Shown piece by piece: positions 1-12,206 of a stretch of 64,000 nt of DNA. Position numbers and translations under genes: made by a program. The DNA is from Serripes groenlandicus (lineage: Eukaryota; Mollusca; Bivalvia; Cardiida; Cardiidae). Each line of letters starts with the position of its first letter. Positions within the stretch are counted from its first letter, which is position 1. The stretch spans positions 75,250,014 to 75,314,013 of the forward strand of contig JASEVX010000008.1 of the NCBI GenBank assembly GCA_031761405.1, written 5' to 3'. The notes under the pieces were generated by a model. That model was given only the letters and a program-made list of their open reading frames with translations. It searched no databases and had not been told where the DNA came from.

Positions 1-186
1 TGGTACAGATAGGTTTCATCATCTGTTATTTTTAACATTTCTCCATTATATAAGGCAGTCACAACATCATTTCTTTACTAATTTATGATTCAATAGCGAA
101 TTTTATGTCCCCAAAAAATGATTATTCTGTATTTGCTAATTGTTTCATTATTGGCCCTTTGTCAGACGGTAATGCTTTAAATATAT

Positions 187-445
187 ACGAGCCGTTCCGC
201 GGGAAAATCAACATTATGGCTTCTGCAAAATGTATCGACCAGATCAGTCTGTGCTGTCCGCGCGGACTGATCCGGGCAAACACATTTCGTCTCAGGGGGA
301 TTGAGGTAAAGAGTAATGATCCCTGAAACAGAAAATCCACAGGAGGCGAATAGTGTCTATCCGCGTAAGCCTGTGCGTCATGCTTATGCCGAGTCGATGA
401 TTTACGCAGAGTCCACAGTGTTGGTTTTCTCGCGGGACGGCTCAT
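187..445 (+). mobile_element. Palindromic MITE, GAGCCGT family, copy 1
   Basis: A non-coding element of about 260 bp with inverted ends: the left end reads GAGCCGTTCCGCGGGAAAA and the right end TTTTCTCGCGGGACGGCTC. Further copies lie at 8479-8700, 17850-18114 and 45821-46082. All share subterminal words such as GACTCTGCGTAATGTATCGA, and a middle with CTGAAACAGAAAA. Short open frames on both strands here are by-products of the palindrome. A non-autonomous DNA transposon is the likely class; the superfamily is not determined. Confidence 0.75.
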
Positions 446-657
446 ATTACTTTGTACGGATGTGTAGATTAAGAACATATTTCCGCACAGACATCATGAA
501 TCATAAATAACGCAACGTTGCAAAACATCTTTTTTTTTTAAAGATTCAGAGAAAAAAGTCACCGTATATATGACTGATAATCGAATCAAAACTTGTGTTA
601 CAACAAACTACTTTGAATTTACCGATATAATTCACATTAATTAAGTATATTAATATG

Positions 658-1658
658 GTTTGGTCCCCAAATGTGTACTGGATTTAATCTCAACCTGGTC
701 AAATTTTAGGATAAGGGAGCCTTTTAAATGGGCAATTATAAGTGATATATATAATGAATATGGACTTCAATGCCTTTTCTCATTTATTTTAATTATGATA
801 AGATAATGTCCATGGTCAGATTTCTATTTAATTACGAAAAATAATATTCATTATATGTTTATATGCATTACGCTTCAAGTGTGCATTTAAACAATTCTTA
901 ATTTAAGTCAATTGAAAAAAAGTCTGATCAATCAGATAGAAACATATTGATGAAGAAGTGCCAATTTATTTTAAAAGCAAAGGCTTCCTTCCTCACTACA
1001 TTTTCAAGAGGTACACTATCTTAAGAGGCAATATGTTAGGGTGTTTATCCGGTAGGCGTGAGTATGCGTATCGTCTGCATTTATAAGTGTTTCGTTGTAC
1101 TTTGGTAATACATTTACCATTTCCAAATCAGTAAGACCCAAACTTATTCTATGCAGCGCTTACAAACATTATTCATAATCTGCCTGGCGACAACGTTGGC
1201 CAGGTCTGCTGATGGTCATGGTTCCGTCTTCTAAAGCATGTTGGTATGTTGTTGAATGTTGACTTTTCCTACGATATACTCTGTGTAATAATCCATCTAA
1301 TGCCTTGGCCTCTCCTTCTGTTGATGATGAATTTAACATTCAGCTATTTTTGGATATGGTCGAAGATGAGAATTGATTTCCATACCTTCATCATTGCTCT
1401 TAAAACCAGACGATTATGCCAGTCTGAATTTAATTCATATCTTTTAATTTCTAAGAAAAATATGCTTTAACTTAAGTAAATTAATTTAAGATGTTTCTGT
1501 GATAAAGATGTTTTAAACTATTTTGTATTAATATCAAAAGTTTAAAATAAAGTTTTCCACAAAGTCATCTACAAAATAAATTAATAATTTACCATTTACA
1601 ATGCCCCGTAATCCCCTTATACATTGTAAGTCGAGTATGCGTTCGGGAACACACTATT
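658..1658. mobile_element. TIR element, family A, copy 1 (about 1.0 kb)
   Basis: The left end (GGTCCCC...TACTGGATTTAATC...AACCTGGTCAAA...AGGGAGCCTTTTAAA) recurs in inverted form at the right end (CATTTACAATGCCCC...AAGTCGAGTATGCGTTCGGG). The same two ends bound a 1.2 kb copy at 31822-33026, where the TIR word GGAACGCCTACTCGA is better preserved. The subterminal blocks also match (ACACT...AAGAGGCAAT.TGTTAGGG near 1010-1050). No transposase was recognised, so it is probably non-autonomous. Limits are approximate. Confidence 0.6.
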
Positions 1659-1659
1659 A

Positions 1660-2550
1660 ATACACCACAATCCGAAATTTGAGTACTCGATAAGTAATAA
1701 CAGAGGGAGAAAAAGAAACGAAAAAAGCATAAAGATTTTCTTAAGTGCTTTAAACGAATAAAAAAGAAACATTTTACTGCAGTAAAATCGATTATATCTT
1801 TAAAAAGCGTGCAATACTCGTTAAAATGTATATCTGACGTATCCGTATGTAATCATGATCCTGGCTCTTTTTTTATTTGTCTTGAAGTGACGTCATTAAA
1901 AGTCGTGTGTAACAGATTCTACCTATCTGACATCATCATGCGAAAGATCATCCAAAACAAATAAATACATCATTGATAGAATATCATCTATCATTGGTAC
2001 TGTAAGTTCGGATGTGACATTTAAAATCGTTGAAACTAAATATTTATCAGGAAAACGTCAGTAACGCGAAAAAGGAATCAATACCGTGCGCAACGTCATT
2101 TGATATTTGGTAGAAATCGAATAATTGATGCGGATAGCTATTATTTATAAAATATGCTCAGGATTAATTTCTTTCAGGTTTTTTGTTATATATGTAATTT
2201 GCTAATTATTCACCATTTATAGATTGTAATATGGAAAAGGCATAGCCTCAAAACGAGCACAACACAGTACAGAACAAGATATTACATAATACTATCAAAC
2301 AGAAGAAACATATCAAAAACCTTTCAATTATTCTTACAAATCAGGACAGTTACATTTTATCAAAGAGCTCTTTGATCTTTATGACCAGGGCCTTTTGTAT
2401 AATCCATGCCCAATCCTGAAGGATATTTGTAGTAAGTCACAAAATAAGCTCTCTGGGTCACTAAAACAGAAATGATTTGCTCTGAATCTAAACAACTTAT
2501 TGTTTCCATCTAAAGTGGTCCAAACAGTGTACGTTGTACATTGAAGTTTT
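1660..2550. other. AT-rich spacer, nothing recognised
   Basis: No coding region, RNA gene or clear repeat was found. A single CRE-like GTGACGTCA lies near 1889, with no other promoter context. Confidence 0.5.
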
Positions 2551-2551
2551 A

Positions 2552-3300
2552 AAACCAACACAAATTGAGACATGACTAGAGGGGACTATATAAAAATGTT
2601 CCAACTCTGATCATATCCCGGGTCGTGAAAGTTCATGTTGTTGGCAAGTCTTTTCTTCACTGATCATTCTTCAGATCCCGGATGTGGTCGGATGGATGTC
2701 TCCTCTAAATTGTCAGATACTCCAAACTCTCAATGTTAAACTACTGTTTTAGTTATTATAAGATGAAATGGAATATTTAATTTTTACACAAATAATTTTA
2801 ATATAATTATATATTGCACTTGTTAATTGATTGTTGGGATGGGTCCACTGTGACACGTCTGTTTTGAACAACAGACTTGCCTTAGTGGAAGCATCTCTAC
2901 AATGATCAAATCACTATTGTTTACAATTTTAAGCCATGGGAAAATCACATTCCAAAGTGATGACATCATCATATCTATTTCCCTCATAGCGTTTTACTAA
3001 CAACTCTATTTTTTGTCTAATAAATCATAGAATACAAATCTATTTAGCGGGATTCACTCTGTGATTGAAAGCTCTGTCCCAGTATAACCTAATACACCTA
3101 TTATGGATGAATTCTCCAACAATTTTTCAGTCTATTTTTACCTTTGTTATATTCTCCCATCTGCAAAATGTAATACATTGTATGGGGTTGACAAGGTATA
3201 TGTATTAACCTACCTCTACAGCAATTTTAATCCTGATGTAATTTTAAATCCATTTATATACACTTAACTCCAACAGGAATTTATTGTGGCCCCATAGTTT
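2552..3300 (+). repeat. Dispersed repeat, family B, copy 1
   Basis: This block shares long diverged similarity with 33735-34660 (same strand) and 58860-59575 (opposite strand). Marker words are ACAAATTGAGACATGACT near the start, CATATCCCGGGTCGTGA, and CACATTCCAAAGTGATGA near 2948. No protein was recognised. It may be a non-autonomous transposon or the non-coding part of a larger one. Confidence 0.6.
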
Positions 3301-3435
3301 GCAGTTTCCGTGATATACTTTTCTGAAATATTGTTGAAAACTATGTAAAATCCCTAACAAAAACAAAACATTATTGTATGCATTTAACTTAAACATTATT
3401 TCAGTTGTATCATAGAAACTGTTTGCTTATTTATG

Positions 3436-3562
3436 ATAAATGAACCAGTACTTGGCTAGTAAATGTACCTTGCCATGACCAAAAACCATCCGCGGATCGA
3501 ACCCAGGGATGCCTGGTTCCACAATATAGACACAAAACCACAGACCAAATTACTAATCTTAT
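3436..3562 (-). mobile_element. tRNA-derived SINE fragment
   Basis: Read on the minus strand it carries a pol III B-box-like GGGTTCGATCC (3495-3510 region). Its body word AACCAGTACT(T/A)GGCTAG is shared with the fuller SINE at 58615-58845. The A-box half is poorly preserved, so this is a degraded copy rather than a tRNA gene. Confidence 0.55.
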
Positions 3563-3689
3563 ATTATGTAATCATCTGCCTTGCTTTAGTTTATTTCATT
3601 TGCATTTTGTGAACACCTTAGTATAATTTTGATTTTTTTTTTTAGTTTGTTAGCAATCAATATCTTAAGTTATGATGCCCAGTCTTGCC

Positions 3690-4610
3690 ACATGTAGGCG
3701 AACTCTAGTGACCTAGATTTTAAACCGACATGACCTATTTTTAGAAATTGGTCTAGCTATTGACAAGACAAACTGTCTAACAAAGTGTCAAGCTGCTGAT
3801 GCAAATAATGCAGTCTCTAGTATTATAACTATTTTTCTCAAATTTAGGCTATTGACCTAGTTTTTGACAGAACATGACCTTCACTAAAACTTAAATTGAA
3901 TATCATGAAGAAATCTATTAAAAATGTGGTTTCCACAATATTCACAAAGTTTTCCATTCATTTGGCGAAGTGACCTAGTTTTAGACCCGACTTGACCCAT
4001 TTTCAAACTTGGCCTAGATATCAGCAAGAAAAAGATTAATTTGGCATAGAAACCTAATTCTTGACCGGACATGACCTACTGCTATATATTCGAACATAGA
4101 CTAGATTTAAATGACGATTATGTTGATCTTAATGTAATTTGTAATGTACATTCTATTGTCATTTGATATTTCATATGGGTTTTTTGTAAATATTATTAAT
4201 AATAGAGGGCCATGTGGAAGATTAGTTTTAAACTAAATGTGTCACCCTCTTAAAATAAAGTCTCTTATCTTTTTATCTTATCTTATCTTATATCATCAAG
4301 GCAATTATTCTAATAAAGTTTCAATATATGCTGATTGTTCAAATTAAAAATGCAGCCTCAAGAGTGTTCACAAGATTTCCCTTCAATTTCACCTTGTGAC
4401 CTAGTTTTTGACCTCACATGATCCAGTTTTGAACTTGGGAAAGATTTGATAGAGATAAATGTTCTGATAAACATTCAATAAAATTGGATGCCAAATGTTG
4501 CCTGTAGAGTGTTCACAAGGCAATTGGTGTTGATGCCCAACAGATGGACAAAATGTGACCACAAGAGATCACCTGGAGCACTTTGTGCTCAGGTGAGCTA
4601 AATAAAACTA
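3690..4610 (+). repeat. Decayed tandem array with Helitron-like 3' end
   Basis: Diverged units contain GTGACCTAGTTTTTGAC and CATGACC (near 3708, 3851, 3969 and 4391) plus GTTCACAAGG. An unrelated stretch of about 200 bp near 4090-4300 interrupts them. The array ends in a short hairpin GAGCACTTTGTGCTC followed by AGGTGAGCTAA at about 4578-4604. Hairpin plus CTRR is the known 3' signature of Helitrons. The same terminal design recurs at 25900-25934, 39253-39290 (minus) and 51508-51540 (minus). Confidence 0.55.
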
Positions 4611-4619
4611 GAATGGAGT

Positions 4620-5800
4620 GCTCCCCGGAGCATGAATTGTGTCACCTGCCGGGGCCTTGTCAGAAAATTTAAATTTTTGACAGAAAAGGGACAATAATTC
4701 TGATATAAAAAATATTTGGATTATCCCCCTTTTGTGAACCAATCACACACATTGATATAAACATTTGAAAATGTGATGAAAAAGTGTGACGGACAGACGG
4801 ACGACATACAGCAGACAAAAAAAAAGTAATCCCTAAACTACGCAGGTGACACAATAAAATGCTTTATTTAAAAAATTTAATTTGATTTAAACAAAATGTT
4901 TTAAAATAACTGTAAATTAGCTCTTATACCTCCTCTCCCATGTAAAATACATATGCAGCAGAGGGTTGAATTCCTAGACAAAATTGAAAACACTTTGGCA
5001 AACGTAGAAATTGCTTGGTTAGAATAATTTCTGCTTTTTTCAGTTGTCAGAAAACTGTATATATTTATTCAAATTTCTCAGATGTAGAGACAGTAAATTT
5101 AATCTAATCACTGTCTGATATTTTAATGTTGTGTTGTATCTAAGCATACAGATGCACAGGCTACTATTAATCTAAACTAATGTCATCATATGTAACTATA
5201 GAAACTGTATTTAAATTTTACTGCAAAGACTTCAAAATAGTACAAATGGCTTTCCCTTAAAAATTGTTGATAGTAGGTTAAAACACCCTACAAACAAGCA
5301 CGGTAAAGAGATTTACATGTAAAGTAAAATTCAGACATTAGTTAACAAGACAATTGAACCCATATTCAATACAGAAGCAAATATTCATTACCTTGTATAT
5401 ATTCAAGAAATGGCATATGTTGCATGTTATTAAAGCCTTATTTCACATCCTAACGCTAATGTTACAGCTAAATTACTCAAAAGAATCATCAGAGTGAAAC
5501 CAGTCTTTGTGTAGTTACTGTACCCACAACATAGGATTAAATGAGTGCTAACTGAGATATTGTGGAAGCAATTAAGACCTGCCCAATTACTCTTCCTTAC
5601 ATAGTTCTTTGGCTGTTGCAGTCAATTTTGTATGCAGGGCTAAACTCAGGCAATGAAAGAAGAAATTTCCATCACAATGCTGAATGGGAACATCCTTGAC
5701 TGGATATAAAGTCAATACATTGTGGAGTTATAAAAAAAGCCATTGAATTTGGATATGGTGAGGCATGTTTGGAACTAATTAGTGTAATGTAAGTGAACAA
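4620..5800. other. AT-rich spacer, nothing recognised
   Basis: No convincing coding frame, RNA gene or tandem repeat was seen. GACGGACAGACGGACGAC-like wording near 4790-4805 probably belongs to a fragment of the array-bearing repeat class. Confidence 0.4.
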
Positions 5801-5809
5801 ACATAATAC

Positions 5810-7320
5810 AAAGAAACGCCAAAACTGACACTTAATCGGTAAGATTGTAGATCAGGCAGGCCAATTGTCAATGTTCTATATAGTCACCATTTCATTTTCA
5901 ATGTATGGAGAAAGCATATAAACCAGCCAGCTGTGACGTTTGAGTAGAAGTGTAACCAAACAATGTCAGGGCGAAAAACTAACAAGATCTAATGACAGGA
6001 TGTCTTTTTTTATTATCGTAAATTAAAAAAACCCATAAAATTCACTACTTGTTGGATTGACTTGTCATTGGTTCAAACCTGTGCAACTTGGATTGGATAG
6101 TGAAATGACTCTGACACAGATCTGCCAATGCATTTCCATCCATGGACCCAACAATTAAATAATAATCACTAATAATTAATCAGCTGATCCATTGGTTAAA
6201 TGAATATAAATTGGCATGAACAAAATATACAGAAATCTAATCTTTATATATAATTAAATAACAATTACACAATCAATGTGATGCAAAATTACATCATAAA
6301 TATGAACAGTCAGAGAATATCATCAGTGGTTTTAATTAAATTTACTTATCAGAAAAGCAGATAAACAAAAGACGACATACACTGTGGACAACTTCACATA
6401 TGACTATGAGTGCAATACACATTTGGAAAGCAATCCCAGTTTCATTTTAGGCAACAAAAAGCAATGAACATGTCTGACATAATAAGAATGTTGCAAGGTG
6501 CTTACTATATATTATAGTACTATACTATATGTATAATTGCGATTGTGAGGTTGCAGCCCAAACTTGCCTTATGGCCCAGCAAAACACTCCTAATCTGCAC
6601 AATTTGGTTTGATTTGGTTTCAAACAAATAGTCACTTTAACCAGAACCTTGTAAAATGTTAACAAGATCTAACGTTTCGCCCCAATATGGTTTTGTGACA
6701 AGTAGACATATGAAAGTAATATAAAAGACCTGTGACAAACTTATCTCCTAGAACGAAAAGAACATTCTCAATTTGTCCTGTCACTTGTTTCATAAAGGCC
6801 ATTGAAATCATTTAGCAGCCGCCCACCTGCTTCCTTTAATCATCATGCCATTTGCATACAAATAGTTTGTGAAATGTGGGCCGTGACAGGTTTGCGCATA
6901 TATATTATAATGTTAATTGAACAAATGTGATGTTTGTTTGCAAAAATGCACTCGATATTAAAGAAAAACGCTATAATTGACACTTACTTGATAAACGTGT
7001 AGATCCGGCGGGCGAAATCTAGTAAACGATTCGCTTTCAATGTATCGAAAATGCAGGAAACCAGCCAGTGACTATGCTTGATTATGTATTCTGGGCATAA
7101 TCTTGCATGTTTTAATTTGTAGTTATCCCTAAATGTGTAAATAATTTATTATTTGAGATACATATTAGACAAACCAAGGAACAAACTAAATAATCTAGGA
7201 GTTAATGATGACTTTTCCACGCTAGATATTCGAGCACCTGTACTGAAGTTCTCTCATAGCAACAAAGGAACATTCTTATTTTACCGGTCACTTGTTTCAT
7301 AAAATAAACCTGATTGCACT
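5810..7320 (+). repeat. Region with internal direct duplications
   Basis: The segment 5810-5945 (TGACACTTAATCGGTAAGAT ... CAATGTATGGAGAAAGC ... AACCAGCCAG) is similar to 6955-7075 (TGACACTTACTTGATAAACG ... CAATGTATCGAAAATGC ... AACCAGCCAG). AACAAGATCTAA occurs near 5981 and 6660. A block containing GTCACTTGTTTCATAAA occurs near 6780 and 7288. The duplications suggest copies of one unknown repeat; no coding content was recognised. Confidence 0.5.
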
Positions 7321-8478
7321 TGATTCTGTTGTCAACATTTTGTATTTCAAGTGGAATTACGTTTTATTCAGACACTGTACTATAATTTTAAGCCTTTGTG
7401 GCTTTATATTGTTATACAATGACATTCACAACATTTCGAGTTGCACTGAAGACAGTTCCTTGACAACAAAGCCTTCGTCGCTACGGACTACTTAGATAAA
7501 CAATAAATGTTCTTGTTTAATTTATCTACGCCAATCATTTATAAGAAATGTCTTAAAAATATGAGATGATGAATAACCATAACACTTTTACGAATGCATC
7601 AACAAAAATATTTCAATTTACGAATTATATCCAATCAGAGCGTGGGCTGCGAACCTGAAAGTCGCCCATGAAATGACATCCGGAAAAAAGGCCATACTGA
7701 TTTTAATTTACCATTGAATTCTGATATATATCTTGATCTTGACTAAAGATGTTATCTAATAACTCGCTGTGCTCGTTATAAAGTTTCTCTCTTAAGCATC
7801 CAAGAAACAAATCACTGTTTTAGCTTATAATATATGTATATGATAATACAATTATAATTTACTTATATTCTTTTTATTGAATGTAATTTGAGTTATTTTA
7901 AAAATCTTCTGCAAATCAAATGTCGGCGTCTTTAGTGCCTAAATTGTGTTGCATTCATACCAAGTTTATGAGAAACATTTGTATATAAATTTAAAGCATT
8001 AACTAATACTAAAACTGAAGATTTATCACTTTTACTACGGATGTGGCGTAGCACATAAAGGCATGACGTTGAACTTTAAATATTAATTGGATTAAGAAGA
8101 ATGTCATTTGGAAAACTCAGTCATTGATTTGCATACGCGTGTCCTCCGACGGATTGGTTATTTGCTTAAAATATAAGCATTTATAAGACACACTTGTAAA
8201 CTCGTATCTTTTGAATGTTTCTACTGTTTTAATCAATCCTGATAATTTCCTGCAAACTAGCCAAGTTACTATCATGTCAACGATTGACAAATGAGATGAG
8301 GATGCCGTAGTCAAAGATCAGGCGACGCGTAAGAGCAGGGCAATATGGGTATGGAATTTAAACACAAGTGTCGGCATTGCGTGCAGTTGGGCTAACACAA
8401 ACATAAGAGAAAGAAAAACAATTTCTTGAGTTTAAAAGTACATAAAATGTGGCAATGGTTATAGAAGAAATATATTAT
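7321..8478. other. AT-rich spacer, nothing recognised
   Basis: Short open frames here lack composition or motifs that would support coding. No repeats were identified by eye. Confidence 0.4.
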
Positions 8479-8700
8479 ATGAGCCGTCCTGCGAAAAACC
8501 AACATTATGGACTCTGCGTAATGTATCGACCCAGATTAGCCTGCGCAGGCTCAATGGGATAAAGGTTTAGAGTTATGATTCCTAAAACAGAAAAAAAACA
8601 AAGAAAGCGAAAAGTGTCTGTCAGGGTTAGCCTGCACGGCATGCTTAGGCTGAACTGTGTCGATACATTACGCAGAGACGTTGGTTTTTCTCATTATGAA
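8479..8700 (+). mobile_element. Palindromic MITE, GAGCCGT family, copy 2
   Basis: The left end (GAGCCGTCCTGCGAAAAACC) and interior (GGACTCTGCGTAATGTATCG) are well preserved. The right end is degraded after GTTGGTTTTTCTC. It has the same orientation as copies 1 and 3 and lacks part of the middle, so it is shorter. Confidence 0.7.
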
Positions 8701-8815
8701 CGAGAAAAGAATATACAAATTGAGATGTCACTCAATCATACTGTTCTATAGACTAGTAATGGACCGCCACGATCATTTAGTGGGTGTAGCTTCCTCCGTG
8801 TAAGCGATAGATCAG

Positions 8816-8996
8816 CAGGCTCCAGAACTATAAAGGTTTATAGACCGTGCTCAACATTTGTGCTCAAGTATCTGATTGGTCGAAAGCCAATTCGTTTTCC
8901 GAATTGACCAGAAGCCTTATTTGGAGCATGGAGTTCATTTCTGAGCACTGAGAACGTTTTCAGACTTTTATAGTTTCGGAACCTGGCCTACGGTTC
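8816..8996. mobile_element. Small TIR element (MITE), possibly hAT-like
   Basis: The left end CAGGCTCCAGAACTATAAAG pairs with the right end CTTTTATAGTTTCGGAACCTG as an inverted repeat of about 21 bp. A second internal inverted pair (GTGCTCA / TGAGCAC) lies inside. CAG...CTG ends are common in hAT elements, but no clear 8-bp target duplication was found. The flanks (GTAGCTTCCTCCGTGTAAGC and CGGTTCGAATTCC) may be two halves of a tRNA-like SINE split by this insertion. Confidence 0.5.
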
Positions 8997-9039
8997 GAAT
9001 TCCGGTCTGGTCAAACCAACGACTCTTAAAAGTGTAATA

Positions 9040-10380
9040 GTAAAGTTAGATTACAAAATTTGCTCTCGTGATTGCGGGGGTAGCATTTAGTAAAGTAAGT
9101 AAATATGTTATAATAGTGACATGTGTATGTACATCAATACAAAAATGGTTCAAAAAGTAATAAATAACACCCGGCCCTTGGGCCTACATGTCACTTTCAA
9201 AAGAAAAATAATTAAGAAAACAAAAAAACAAAAAAACATCATATGGAAAACGTGTTGTGTTTTGTATCGTTCTATCTCATAACGACAATGTTAGATAAGC
9301 TGATATTGGCAGTACCATTCGAAAATATTCATTCTAGAAACTTTATATCCAAAGGAAAAAAAGGTAGATATTAAAATCAATATAAGTACGTACAATTACG
9401 AATGAGATCTAGTCAGCATAACAATTAAAACGTTAACTGAAATACTTTCACACTGTGTCTAAAGAATAAATGCAATATGAGTGTTTTTGTTTGACAGCTA
9501 GGCTATGCTCTCTTTTTGTTGTTGAAAAAAGCGGAAGTTTTGCTGTCCATCAAATTACATAACAATAATGATATCGTAATGTTAAGTAATACTATATGAC
9601 TAATAGTCCTTTATAGACACGAAATGTAAAGAACATGTAGTCATACGTATTATCAAAAACAGTTAAAAAGAATGATACGCAAAGACACTAGCGAATGAGT
9701 GTGTATGTGAGTGAGTCAGTGCATGTGTGAGTGAATGAATGTATGAAAGGGAGATTGTTGTGTCTATACGGTCCTAATGAGAAATACATAAACGTACATA
9801 TATACATTATAAACATTATAATACATCATCGACAATTTGAGGACCTTTAAAAAGAGAACACTGCTAGAGTTGAAAGCATAATGTGAGAATAAGAACTTGC
9901 ACATCACGAGTAATTGTTACTCCTCATAAAATGCTTCGAACGATGCCTACCATAATCGAGTCAAAAGTCGCCTGTATGCTAAAAAGAAACAACAATCAGT
10001 TCTGCGGATATAATGCTCTTCGTCGTACAACATAAGCTTTAACTATAATTTTTTCTTATCTTAACACATGATTATCATCAAATAACACAATTTATAATTA
10101 AGTGATAATTGCATAAATGCCTCTGTATTAAATATTTCACCGAATATGTCAAATCTTATTCTTGTATAAAAGTCGTACGAAACCACAAAATGTGTTTCCA
10201 ACTCTATTTGTGAGCTATAATAGAATAATCATAAACGATCGTTCATTTGTTCGCCATTGTATCGGCCTGTCAAAATTCTCAAAGGCGAAATCCCGCATCT
10301 TAGCTGAGATAAAAAAGAGCGCTCGTTTTCACGTAAGTTCAGTTTGATGTAATAGTCTGTGGTAAAACTATCTTTATACA
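9040..10380. other. AT-rich spacer, nothing recognised
   Basis: No feature could be supported. A GTGTGAGTGAGTGAA-type simple stretch lies near 9700-9745. Confidence 0.4.
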
Positions 10381-10389
10381 GCTTATAAG

Positions 10390-11030
10390 TTCTCACCTTT
10401 GGTGATTGCTGAACACTTGTTGAACACTCCGACCCATAGTTCTGTTTAATATTAACTCTGCTAGGTTCATGTTAATTACAAGTTTGTTGTTATAATACTC
10501 CGTTAAGTCGATACTACACAAGATGCGCTTCAACTCACTACACCAATTATTTTCACAAATATTGTAACCTAAATTAAAGACAGTTTTGATAAGCCTATTT
10601 TCTTCGGTCATGCTAAGTCTTTTCCAGAATCGTATTATAGACAACCATTGTCAATAAACACACGGCAGCCACCCAGTGTCCCCATTGAGTGCGGTCACAG
10701 GTGCGAATCTGTGTACTCCAAAATAGTATCTCATACTTCTGTTATATATGTTACCTAAACATTTATAAGTTTTAAACCCCCGTAAAGATGACCCGTATTC
10801 AAGAATCGGAACAACGCAGTTGTAGTAAAGTTTGTCATAAGTCTTGATACCAAAGCCTTTCATGTTGTAGAATTTTGAAATAATTCCTTCCAAAGCTCTC
10901 CCAGTACCCGTCGATATCGCCTCACAATGTGTAGTATAGTCCAAGTGTTCATCAAAAATCACCCCTAAATACTTAATACACTTAAACGTTGCACTAGTGT
11001 CAGTAGTAGTAATTTACACAGGAAACACCG
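10390..11030 (-). pseudogene. Non-LTR retrotransposon, 3' end of reverse transcriptase ORF
   Basis: Read leftward, the region encodes the region after the catalytic domain of a LINE reverse transcriptase. It starts with a KYLGVIFDEHLDY motif (about 10985-10925) and continues through a YNCVVPILEYGSS stretch. It ends in a leucine-rich tail terminating at 10393. The KYLG(V/I) start and VP(I/V)L.YG(S/A) strand are hallmarks of the RT thumb/connection region in Jockey/CR1-type LINEs. One in-frame stop plus a frame break near 10645-10650 separate the two halves (residues encoded at 10651-10962 and 10393-10644). The catalytic part is absent, so this is a broken fragment. It differs in sequence from the LINE at 12207-13560. 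Confidence 0.75.
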
Positions 11031-11184
11031 TAATGTAACTAAGGATGACAAAACGTGGAATAAATTCGCTTATTTCTACCGCGACCTTGCTTATGTAGGC
11101 ACGTAATAGAAATATATAGCAAATCAATACAATTTAGTGTGGTATAGGGTGGTAGTGAACTGTGTTGTTGTTCTGATTCATGTA

Positions 11185-11374
11185 TTAACCTTTTCTTACT
11201 TGCGGACTCTTCCAAACGCTTCTGCAGCAGACGACATTATATCATTTTAAAAAATCCATTCTATCACGATGTTTTCAACTCTAATCAATAATTGTTCATG
11301 TATTCATAGTGAGTTTCTCGATTGTTATCGAGATATTTTCAATGGCAGATTTTTCCGTATATGGGAAAAGGTAA
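11185..11374. mobile_element. TTAA-flanked palindromic MITE (piggyBac-like), diverged copy
   Basis: It begins TTAACCTTTTC, passes GCAGCAGACGAC and ATGTTTTCAACTC, and ends ATGGGAAAAGG. This is the family seen more clearly at 28168-28389 and 40660-40887. The right TTAA is mutated. Confidence 0.5.
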
Positions 11375-11603
11375 ATCCTCGAAAGTGTGCGGAACTTTAG
11401 ATTTAACATATGTATTACCATGCATATATTTGTATCGTTTTTGGAAAATACTGAAAAGAATTTAAAAGCAAGGAAATACTAGTGGTTTTCAAAATATGTG
11501 CTTATATAAATGCCCAAACACTATAACAGTTGCTATACTATTACTTTGATATAATCATATATTGCCAATTTCCAATGAAATGAAAGACCTACTGATCCTA
11601 CTT

Positions 11604-11796
11604 CACCCGTTGCCACATACACATATACAGGCGCTTTCTTTGTAGCAGACGGCTTGTGAAAGCATTGTGACGAAATGAGAAATTGCTCAACCTTTTACCA
11701 CAATGTTTTCAACCTTTTTTACAGTAATTATACATTCATTTATAGATTATTTCAAAGTCGTCTGCTTCAGTTTGGCTGTATGAGGGAAAGGGTTAA
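11604..11796. mobile_element. TTAA-flanked palindromic MITE (piggyBac-like)
   Basis: The left end CCCGTTGCCACATAC and right end TGTATGAGGGAAAGGGTTAA are inverted relatives. The interior has CATTGTGACGAAATGAGAAA and ACAATGTTTTCAA. TTAA is kept at the right edge (11793-11796). Confidence 0.6.
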
Positions 11797-11907
11797 GACC
11801 TTAGATTAGCAAGCAATAAGGAGCCACACCAGCTTCCTACATATGACCATATAAGTATGAAATGTGATAGTGATGTTCATCAATTTACAAAACATCCTTA
11901 AATCAGG

Positions 11908-12063
11908 TTAACCCTTTCCCACATACAGCGGTTTTCTAACGCATCTGCAGTAAACGACTTTTGAAAACATTGTGACCAAAGGACAAATTGCTCACAATAT
12001 TTTCAACTATTTTCAATAATTCTACTTTTATCTAGACATTGTATGTATGTGGGAGAGATTTAA
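11908..12063. mobile_element. TTAA-flanked palindromic MITE (piggyBac-like), shortened
   Basis: TTAA at 11908-11911 is followed by CCCTTTCCCACATACAG. The middle reads GACTTTTGAAAACATTGTG. The right end is GTATGTGGGAGAGATTTAA, keeping a TTAA at 12060-12063. The copy is shortened relative to the 222-228 bp copies. Confidence 0.6.
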
Positions 12064-12206
12064 ATGTGACTTGGAACACTCGTCACCCTCGTAATATTAC
12101 GTGTCTGGTGTGTGAATAGTTTATGAACAGTTATAGTTGTTGTTAGTCGACTATTGTCCGTGTACACAACCCTTTCTTCATTTCCGACATCTCGGCACAT
12201 AATAAT

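Noticed and set aside
1246..1470. 74-codon frame in TIR element A copy 1
   Set aside because: Not recognisable. An overlapping frame (about 1270-1379) with an acidic end is slightly more coding-like but also too short and unsupported.
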